In this document: positions 55,458 through 64,000 of the stretch, one piece after another | Numbering within the stretch: the first letter of the stretch is position 1 | Layout: every line of letters starts with the position of its first letter | DNA from: Anadara kagoshimensis | Taxonomy: Eukaryota > Mollusca > Bivalvia > Arcoida > Arcidae | DNA length: 64,000 bases | Direction: 5' to 3' | NCBI GenBank assembly: GCA_021292105.1 | Contig: CM037857.1 | Span: 43,951,464-44,015,463 of the forward strand | The notes under the pieces: model-generated | The model's database searches: none | Told to the model about the DNA's origin: nothing | Seen by the model: the letters and a program-made list of their open reading frames with translations, nothing else | Made by a program: the position numbers and the translations under genes

Positions 55458-56092
55458 TACTATTGTTCCAGATAACTTAGATAGTCGATTTATCTTTAAT
55501 ATAAAATCAAGTGTTGCTATATTGGTACTTATTTTGATATTTCTGTAAATAAAATCATATCACCTATCAAACCTATGAGGTTTGCTGACCTGAACTTGAA
55601 TAACAAAGCAGATATATACCGAAACTTTTGTCGTTTTGGAAAACCAATGTGTTGTATATATACCTAAATGTACCTCGTCGTTTTGGAAAACCAATGTGTT
55701 GTATATATACCTAAATGTACCTCAGATACATCACACCTGGTTGACCTGTATACACATTATTATCATACGGGTAAAAACAAGGTTGTCTTTCAGGTGTGCG
55801 GTTCGGTAATTACTCGTGCTCATGTATATGTATAATAATTACCCTTCATGCAATGCTCTAAATTTGCATATACGAAGCACGGATAACGAGAGGGTATATG
55901 TGCAATGTTTGAAAAACAATTAATTTTTAGTATGTAGAGCAAAACCAGAGGGCTGTAGAACACCAATGTTTTGACAATTAATTGGGCTTTTATATTTTAG
56001 ATTCAAAATGTATAACATTGAATAAAAATCATTAAACATAAAAGTTTAATCGATGAAAAAAGCGACTATCTAAGTTCCCTGGAACAATAGTA
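55458..56092. mobile_element. 635-bp DNA transposon with TACTATTGTTCC termini
   Basis: The left terminus 'tactattgttccagataact' (to 'tagatagtcg') is matched by the complement of the right terminus over 31 bp with three differences. Flanking TA could be a TA target duplication. There is no transposase frame. It contains a perfect 47-bp tandem duplication at 55631-55723. Confidence 0.8.
55631..55723. repeat. 47-bp tandem duplication
   Basis: Two identical units beginning 'tcgttttggaaaaccaatgt', period 47, inside the 635-bp element. Confidence 0.95.
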
Positions 56093-56303
56093 ATTAATAT
56101 TTACAAACTACATGTACGATCCAAATGTGATTTGAATCAGGGCAATGGGTGGCACTGTTAACTGACATTTGTAGATCACTTACCATCACCAAATTCCGTT
56201 CTCATGTGGTGTTGAAGCTTGTTTATGACGCTTGGCAATTACTACAAAATGCATCCAATTTTGACTCTGTTTTACAATAACGGAATCTGTATATATTACA
56301 ACA

Positions 56304-56485
56304 TAGTCAAACCTGTGTTAAAGGCCACCTCTATATAAGGATCATCTGCTTATAAAGGCTACTAAATTTTTTATCCCAATTGCTCTTTATTCATATTTTT
56401 TGAACCTGTATATAAGGGCCACCTGCATATATAGGGTAATTTTTCCGATTCACTTGAGTGACCCTTATAGGCAGGTTTGAATGTA
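56304..56485. mobile_element. CAGTCAAACCTGTC-family inverted-repeat element, copy C
   Basis: 'tagtcaaacctgtgttaaag' at the left, 'cttataggcaggtttgaatg' at the right. The interior has the same block order as the copies at 47.9 and 48.4 kb. Confidence 0.8.
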
Positions 56486-57118
56486 CTAGTAATTGTATGT
56501 AAATAAGGGGCTTATACTTATGTATGTCTGATTACCCCAATGTGCCAATGTACTAATGGCACCGGGTGGTTTACAAATTATTCTGGTGGTCAAAAACCGG
56601 TGCTATACCAATTTTGTAGATATTAAACAGACTCTTGTGTATAATAATATCATTAAAAGAAAATTCTGGCTTCTACAAAACTGAAAAATTGCTGATGCTA
56701 CCCTTATCAAATTCCACCAACCTATCAACCATTCCCTCATACAAAAGACAAAAAACAAAAACAATCAAGTTTTTAAAAATTAATATTGTTTAATAATTCA
56801 TAAAATCAACATATAACAACGACCAATCAGAATTTAGATCAAGTCATTAACATTTTCTCTGACCAATCAGAAATGGACATAGTAGACAACACCTTTCTGG
56901 TCAACCAATCAAAAGTTTCATTTTAAAATGGCAAGTGAGTTTTCTGGCCAATCAAAATGTGTGTCTCAATCCAATCACTGTACATGTATTCACATCTTGC
57001 AAATATATACATGTATTGCAAAGCTAGAAATAAAATAATTGATACAGATGTTACAGAAATATTTATTATTTACAGTTATGTGAAAATTTTATTTTGTACA
57101 AGTGAACCTTCTTTTTTT
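56486..57118. other. Non-coding stretch
   Basis: AT-rich. 56820-56960 has several 'gaccaatcag' / 'ccaatcaaa' motifs, CCAAT-like, spaced irregularly. No gene is associated. Confidence 0.4.
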
Positions 57119-57410
57119 TAAAAGTTCGAACCCTAACCAGGTCTGATCCAAGACTTGAAAGTGGGTAGTGACTGTTCTTTCACCAAACACTTGGCATTAC
57201 GAAATGGAAGTCACAGTTCTTTCAGATGATAACTTAAAATAAAGGAGGTTTCCGTCATGGTAGGCATAGCACGATAAAGATCCTTGCTGTATAATACCGT
57301 CAGTGCAACGCATAGGCAAAATTTCTGCATCTTCGCCTATAGCTGATGATTTCTCAATATAAGTGAGATATTCTTGACTGTGACATTAAACACCATTACC
57401 CTACTCCAAT
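57119..57410 (+). repeat. tRNA-derived SINE, copy 8 (5'-truncated)
   Basis: It starts at the B box ('aaaagttcgaaccctaacca') and continues through 'gggtagtgactgttctttca' to 'ttcttgactgtgacattaaa' and 'caccattacc'. The A box half is missing. Confidence 0.88.
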
Positions 57411-58766
57411 TTGTAGGGATAGACTTAACCAAGTCAAGACGATTTTTTATCTATAATTGCCCTTTTTGTGTCTGCAAATCAAGGCAAAATAGGTCATCAG
57501 AACCAAAAGCTTGATTAGCAGTATGTAATGGAAAGCCTATTCATCTTAGGTTTGTTTAGAGACGTTGAGATATTCAGAAATCATAAAATCTCTCAATACC
57601 ATAAGCACATTTTCACAGATAACAACTAGAATTTCCTGGTTCTGAAAAATGTTTCATGAATCAGAACCATTTCCAATAATGTAAATCAATTAGCTTAACA
57701 TATCTGGTTTAATTAGAGACGTTTAATATCGGTCACCATGAAATCTTCAAATGCTCAGTAAGTAAGTGATAAGATAAGTAAGTAAATAAAATGTGACAAG
57801 TCAAGTCAAAACCATACTTACCAGTATATATTGACTTTTGTGATGTTCTGAGAAAATTATGTCTGAAAAATTGTGAACATTTTCTCTATGAACAAAAACA
57901 TGTGTTACCATGAACCAAGGTCATATCACATTAAACCCTTATAGAGTTGCGTGAGGGGGGAACTTGGCTCTCAAGAGACAGTTCTAGTGTTTAATGTAAA
58001 ATATAGTTAAGTGCTTTATCACAAGATGATGTGACATAATACTAAAAATTGTATTTTCAATAATTGGTGTGAATGATTGCCTGACCGACTCATAATTCTA
58101 TGCATAATTTTAGGATTTTGTTCAGTCTTGTACATATGGTAATCAGAAATTATTAAACGGTATGAACAGAAATAAAAATCTTAAAATTGATAAGTATGGT
58201 TTTTCCTGACGTGTCACAACCATGATAAGTTATAAGGCAAGAATTTTTAACTATGTCACTACAGTAAACATACTCCAGAAATAAACTAACAAAACCAAGC
58301 TGTGTAATTTAATGGGGTTTGCCAGTGTACCATGTGATACCCAATAACCTTTCTGCAGAACAATTATTTCCATTGGAGATGCAATCACTTCAGTTCATGT
58401 TTTCCTGTAAAAATGACCTTATTCTGCGAAATTTTGACAACCAGATTTAAGTTAAGGAAATCTTAAGGAATGATTCTGAAACTAGATCCTGGTAATTCTA
58501 GTTTAAGTTTGGGATTACAAATGTGCCTTAATTGAGGAATGAATACTAAACTGGAGCTAGACTGGTTTGATTTTTTTTCAAACCTACAAAAACCCATCAC
58601 AAGTATATATAATATTCAAAACAAATCATTTAATTAATTTTAATAATAAAAATATAAATATTTAAAGATACAGACAAAAACAATATAATATATATGTATT
58701 AAAAAGGTGGTCCCTTTAAACTTATGTAAAAATATTAAATATTGCAGATCTAATAATCGGTCCACA

Positions 58767-58804
<38 letters not shown>

Positions 58805-58856
58805 TATATAACAAGTATATAATAATGAGGAATTGTTATACAAGTTCTATACTGTA
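57411..58856. other. Non-coding intergenic stretch
   Basis: It holds a 'gtaccatgtgatacc' repeat fragment at 58312-58400, half of a 'TTTCACAATCATTCCTTAAC'-family MITE at 58437-58500 and an (AC)n run at 58767-58801. No gene. Confidence 0.5.
58767..58801. repeat. (AC)n microsatellite
   Basis: About 17 dinucleotide units. Confidence 0.97.
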
Positions 58857-59088
58857 TACTGTAAAGATGGAAATTTTCGCGTGGGTAAAATTTTCGCTTA
58901 TTTCGTAATAAAGAAATTACCGCAAAAATTTTACCTATACGAAAATGTCTACCATGCAGGTTAACATATTATAATATATAGAATATACATCCAGTTATAT
59001 TGGTAATGCAAAAATTACAACCATGCGAAATGACAGATTTCAGAAATTGTGAAATTTTCACCCCACGAAAATAATCCCCTTTACAGTA
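58857..59088. mobile_element. MITE with TACTGTAAAG termini
   Basis: The left end 'tactgtaaagatggaaattt' and the right end 'cctttacagta' are inverted repeats, with longer imperfect pairing ('ttcgcgtgggtaaaattttc' against 'gaaattttcaccccacgaaa'). About 232 bp, no coding capacity. A related half lies near 33790-33875. Confidence 0.75.
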
Positions 59089-60921
59089 TTAAAATCCTGA
59101 CAAAAATATAAGTATATTGTACAAAAAGTAAAGGTATGGTAGGTCATTATAGGTTAATTCTCACATTTTCATCACCAGGTTGTCATGGCAACCTCTCTAT
59201 TTTAACCCACCCTAGATATTTTTTAATTCATGTTTTTGAGACCCATTTTGTTAAAAAATGTAGTTCATTTGTACAGTGCCTCTTTAAAATTAAGAAATTT
59301 AATTCCCCTCCCCCACATGGAGTTGCACTTAGGTGACATAAGCCAGTTTTCATCAATAAGTGGCTTGAAAAGACAATAATTTTTTCCCATGAACATTTCT
59401 GATTATACAGTATGTTAAGTGGAAACAATACACAAGAGGTACATTTGGCTTTACTTGTTGTTAAACTCGTGTGTTTTATTCAAAAGAAGCACATTTTGTT
59501 TTAAACCACAACATACATCATGGAAGCATGCAGTTTCATAGATTTATGAAAAATTTATTGAAAACTTCATCTTATTTGCATAATTAAATTTTGAAAACTG
59601 GGCAATTATCTATTTTATACATTTCAAATTGGAACAAAATCATAGACTTTAAAATATACAACATAGATAAATAAACAGTCATTATTGAATCGCTAAGTAA
59701 AATGTAGCTACAGCTACAGCAGGTTAAGTTTCTAAGAAATTGTATCACCCAATGGTGGTTAATAAGTAATCATATAAAATAACTCTACATGCACACACAC
59801 ACACACACACAAACACACATACAAACCTATCATAAGGTGGTTTGCTTGGAAAAAAGGTGGTAAATTTAGTTGGCTTCATCATAAATGGCACATAAAGGGT
59901 GTCCTTAGTTCAAGTGTTAAAAGATTAAAAGATAAAGTGTTAAAAGATTGACTTAATTGCTGTAGAACCGATTAACTTGAAAAAAAAAAGATAAGCTACC
60001 TGAATTCAGATACATGATGATGAGTAATCTTGGGTAAACAAGGACCCAGTTGTTCAAAGTTTGGTTAGTTTATTCAATGATAAGCAGAAATTCAAAACAT
60101 GATAAAAATCATTATCAAATTGATAGTTTAGTTACAATTTTTTTCAGTTTGATTGAGTTTTTATTCATTTTCAACATTTCAATATTAAGTTCACACTAAA
60201 TCCGAAATAACACAAAATTCAAGTTTTGACTAATCAATAGATTAAACTAATCAGACTTCAAATAACTGAGGCCTGATATATTGCTCCACTAAAAATATGA
60301 TATATAGGGTATTTGAAATATACAATATAAAATGAGTGACTAAAACAATGATTATAATATGGCCAGCTACCTAAACTGGGTTACCCAGCATACCATGTGA
60401 TACCCCATAAAATTTGTGTGGAGACATTATTTCCTTTGGATAAGGAATCCGGAATAACAACATTATTCCCATGAATTTGTGATTTATTGTTTTCCATTTA
60501 CAGTAAAAATTGCTATAGCAACCACCTCTAAAAGAGACCATCTGTCTTACACAGTAAAACTTGCTGTTGTAACCACCTCAATTATCTATTAGTCATTAAA
60601 GAACATTTATTAATACATTAAAACCTATGATTGCCAGCAATTCTATATGAGGACCACCTATCTATACAGTAAAATGTGCTATATTGACTATATCTATATA
60701 CAGACCACCTGTCCATTAAGACCAGTTTCAAGGACCTCTATATTAGAACCACAGTGGGTAGTATATATATACTTTACTGCACTTCTACACAGACATTGTG
60801 GGGTAGTGATCAGATGGTATGCTAGTAATCCAAAATGGATGACTGAATGGTGAGTAATTTATCATCTTAAGAAATGATCAACAAGAAGAAAACAACAAAA
60901 CCCCCACACATACATGTTGTA
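59089..60921. other. Non-coding; includes the 3' flank of the Tks-like gene
   Basis: 60374-60480 is a 'gtaccatgtgataccccata' repeat and 60485-60770 holds decayed 'accacctctatata' units. TTTATT at 60606-60611 (AATAAA on the minus strand) is one possible polyadenylation signal for the gene at 60922. (AC)n lies at 59791-59817. Confidence 0.5.
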
Positions 60922-62879
60922 TTATGTTTCTTTGATATAAGACGCTGGTGCCCATCCTTTCTGTCCATTAACACTAATGTACCACCATCCCTCATCCCCT
61001 TGTTCAAGAACCTCAACAAACACGCCTTTAGAAAATCCTATTTCACCTTCATTTTCTGCTACAAACCTAGCACTTGTCTTGAATCGAGAAAAATCATTCT
61101 TAGATTCTTGTACACCACCTAATGGTGATGTAAATCCAGAATCATTGTCAGGGGAGATAACTCCAGTATTGTTATTTCCATCGTATTCTTCAATATATGA
61201 TGCTGGTGCCCATCCTTCTTCATTTCCAACTTTAACAAGCCACCAGTCTTCTGATTTTTCCACAACTTCTACAAAATCACCCTCATACAGATTTACCTCC
61301 CCTTCATTATCAGCACTGAAGTCACTTATGGCTACATATTTTTTACTTTTTAATTTTGGTGGTTTTGTGAATTGATTTGAAATACTAACAGGATTAGAGT
61401 CACGAGGAACAGAGTTAGTTCCCATTTGTTTTTCACTTGAATTATTAGTAGGTGGTGCAGCTGACGAACTTCCAGTGGCCGTTGTCTGACTCTGCTCTAA
61501 CTTTGCACGTAAGGCAGCAAAATTACCTGTGCCAATTTTACCTGGCTGTGTTTTTGACACATTTTCTGAATTGCTTTGTTTATCTGCATTGAATTTTTTA
61601 GCTAATGGTGGTGGTTTTGAATCAGATGGTGTTTTGTTATATGTTTTACTAGGTAAAGTTGGCTTTGGTGCACCAAAAGATGATTTCGTTGGAATTCCAG
61701 GCTTTGTAGAGATTCCAGGAGGTTTTTGCCCTACATCACCACTTTCAAATTTAGATTTAAGTGCAGAAGCTAGTCCGGAAACTGGTCTATTCTCACTCTC
61801 ACTCGCCTCTTTAGAGTTCTTCTTTGACCAATTAGAACCTGCTGAGACCCGTTTGTCAGATCCTCCCTCAGCCTTCGCAGGAAGTACTGGCTTAGATGGA
61901 AATTGTTTTTTTGGAAGAGGTGCTGGTGGTCTATCATTTGAAATTGTTTCTTGTGAAGCTGACTGCCTTGCTTCAAACTTAGCTTTTAAAACACTGGTTA
62001 AATCTGAACTATTTTTGTCAGAATTTTCATCTTTTTTCATAACTGGACTTTTTGGTGGCGTTCTTGGTGTGTTGGACTTTTTTGGTGGAGTTAAAGGTTG
62101 TCCAGTTGCTACAGTTCCTGGTGATGCAGTATTATGTGGAACTGAAGGTGTTTGTTTTCCCATCAATGGAGGTTTTACACCATGAGGTTTTAAATCTGGT
62201 TTAGCAGGAAGCTGAACATTTTCTGTAGCACTTCCAGAAGTTGCTAGTCGAGCTTCAAATTTAGATTTTAAAACATCAGCTAAATTATCACTTTTAGATC
62301 CAGTTTCAATGTTCTGACTTAATCTTGATGTCCTTTGACCTTGTGTGGCACTCAAGGGTTTTGAAGGTAATTTTGGCGGCAAAGATGGCTTTGGAGCAGA
62401 ACTTTCAGAACCAAATTGAGCACTTTTGTTAGTATCTGATGATCTTTATTTTGTTTGGATTCAAATCGTGCCTTCAATGCATCAGCTATACCGCCACTAC
62501 TAGGAGAATGTGACTTAGAAACATCATCATCATGTGACTTTTCTTGACCAACTGGAATTGTTTTTGCAGGTGGTGGCGGCGGTGGCTTTGATACAGGTCT
62601 TTTACCACTACCTCCTCTACTATTAGGTCTTTTTTGCTCACCTGGCGGTGACAATTTTGGTCTGGTTTGTACATCATCTGTTTTAGATGCATCAAACTTT
62701 GATTTGAGTGCATTGGTGATTGAATTACCAGTTACTGCTGCAGGGACAGGTGGTGTAGGTGTCGGCTTTTTCCTAGGTAAAGGAGGTGGGGCAGGTTCTT
62801 GATTTTCGTAATCCCACTCGTCATCGTCCGAGCCTGCTGAATCTTCCTCCACATCTTCATAGTGATCATCCTGAGTTGG
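60922..62879 (-). CDS. Tks4/Tks5 (SH3PXD2)-like adaptor, 3'-terminal exon
   Basis: Family role: multi-SH3 scaffold that organises podosomes and invadopodia and NADPH-oxidase-linked signalling. The exon begins after a CTTTAG acceptor (62880-62881) in phase 0 with PTQDDHYEDVEEDSAGSDDD and ends at TAA 60922-60924. It encodes an acidic start, proline motifs (PPPLPRKKP, PPPPPPAK) and six '[AV]LK-x-[KR]-FE'-type motifs in basic/Ser/Pro-rich disorder. Two SH3 domains follow: about 61186-61350 (YVAISDFSADNEGEVNLYEG, EEGWAPASYI) and 60925-61090 (RFVAENEGEIGFSKGVFVEV, KGWAPASYI). 'GEIGF...GWWYI...KGWAPASY' matches Tks SH3 domains. A single missing base at about 62431-62444 breaks the frame; adding one makes 1959 nt, 652 residues. 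The PX domain and earlier SH3s would be in exons beyond the window. Confidence 0.85.
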
Positions 62880-62888
62880 CTAAAGTTA

Positions 62889-63090
62889 TAAATAAATAAA
62901 TAAATAAATACAATGAACAAATATGAAATATAATAAATATGAAAAATTACAAATAAATAAATAAAAAAGTAAATAAATATGACATATAATGAAAAAATAT
63001 AAAATATACTAAATAAATAAAAAATATAATAATAAATATGAAATACAATGTATAATAAATAAATATGAAATCTTACAAAAAATAAATAAA
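62889..63090. repeat. (AAAT)n-rich imperfect microsatellite
   Basis: Interrupted runs of aaataaat and ataaatatgaaata just upstream of the Tks-like exon's acceptor, leaving a weak polypyrimidine tract on the minus strand. Confidence 0.85.
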
Positions 63091-64000
63091 TTATGAGTAC
63101 TAGTAGGTGTGGTAAGGTGTATTTGACACCCCGAAACATACAAGTTTCTAAATATTCATTTATTCATTCATAGATATATATCATAGATATGACAGAATGG
63201 CTGTAATAAGGAAAAGGGTGGAGGAAACCATATAAATGTAAAGATATAGCTAGAATAATAAAAACAGACATAAGGAAGGATGAACAGACTGACAGGCATT
63301 CTATAGCCCACCCCAAACCTCATTTAAAATATCATTATAAATTTAAGATGTAAGTTTTGTCATGGTAAGTAACAGTCAAACAGCACATTCAACTATTATA
63401 TACAGAATGGTGACCATGCTAATATGAGGTATCAAATAATGGAATGAAAAATCCGGGCAAATATTTATTAAAATATTTCTATTTCTGCAATCAGCAGAGT
63501 TTTGTAAGCATAATTTATGAACTAGTTGTGATGGCTATAAGCTAGGTCTCCACAAAATTTCCAAAATGTGAAAAATATAGTCCTGTTTAAAGTATTTTTC
63601 CAAAAATTGTTGAAATTAGTTACTTTTTGAAAGAATTTCTCAGAAATGAGTAGCCCATAGTGATTTTGGCTTCCAGGAATGAAAACATAGAGTAAAAGGC
63701 AGATCATGCTAAAATGTAATATTGAACAATAAATAATGAAAAAAAATTGTAAACAATTGAGTCCCCCAAAATACCGTTTCAAATGTATCCTATAACATTT
63801 GTGTGGAACAATATAGAAGAATTGCTTCACTAAAGATTACTCCATATTCATTGGAAATATCTTTTCCACACAAAATTGTCAGTTATTATGGCAAATGCTA
63901 GCCAACCCCTTTATTAAAATATTTCAGGAGACTTTTTTTCAATATATCTTACGAACCAGGCCCAGTTTCATGATCATTCCTTAACTAAGATTTTCCTGAT
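63091..64000. other. Probable intron of the Tks-like gene
   Basis: Upstream of the last exon and without coding signal. It contains copy 4 of the 'ttactttttgaaagaatttc' repeat at 63540-63690. 63959-64000 is the left end ('cagtttcatgatcattcctt' then 'aactaagattttcctgat') of another 'TTTCACAATCATTCCTTAAC'-family MITE, cut by the window edge. Confidence 0.55.

Noticed and set aside
61529..62185. A 218-residue plus-strand protein
   Set aside because: It is the antisense shadow of the proline-rich region of the Tks-like exon, which has clear SH3 homology on the minus strand.

Overview
The window is eukaryotic, AT-rich nuclear DNA, most likely from a bivalve or another mollusc. Evidence for this is the GT-AG introns, animal-specific gene families (beta-TrCP, Hmx, brainiac-like GT31, Tks/SH3PXD2), tRNA-derived SINEs of a type common in molluscs, many short inverted-repeat transposons, and abundant microsatellites. 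The species cannot be named from the sequence alone.

Layout. 1-222 (+) is probably the 3' end of a gene entering from the left. 7947-19906 (-) is a beta-TrCP/Slimb/FBXW11 gene. I could place twelve coding exons, which together give 508 residues if one missing base in exon 7 is allowed for. Its introns hold SINEs, an 813-bp hAT-like element and a 703-bp piggyBac-like element. The CpG-containing stretch at 19.9-20.4 kb is its probable promoter. 20.4-27.2 kb is intergenic (CTTA, GA and TG microsatellites, one well-preserved SINE). 27322-29734 (+) is a two-exon Hmx/NK5 homeobox gene. 34083-35435 (+) and 52008-53291 (+) are two paralogous brainiac-like beta-1,3-glycosyltransferases (GT31). Each has one coding exon preceded by a splice acceptor in the 5' UTR and a TATA-like box further upstream. 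The 17 kb between them is packed with transposons: two SINEs, small palindromic elements, a 17-bp array, two broken non-LTR retrotransposons, a third LINE remnant and a textbook inverted-repeat element with a 6-bp target duplication. 53.3-60.9 kb is intergenic, with a 74-bp array and a 635-bp inverted-repeat element. 60922-62879 (-) is the large 3'-terminal exon of a Tks4/Tks5 (SH3PXD2)-like adaptor with two C-terminal SH3 domains.

How the genes relate. They do not form a pathway. They look like a conserved neighbourhood: beta-TrCP and SH3PXD2 paralogues are linked in both human copies (BTRC with SH3PXD2A on 10q24, FBXW11 with SH3PXD2B on 5q35), and NK-class homeobox genes lie near these loci. 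Finding beta-TrCP, Hmx and a Tks-like gene within 64 kb suggests an old bilaterian linkage.

Two conserved exons (beta-TrCP exon 7 and the Tks-like exon) each break frame by exactly one missing base. Uncorrected sequencing error is the simplest explanation, but real alleles cannot be excluded from this sequence.
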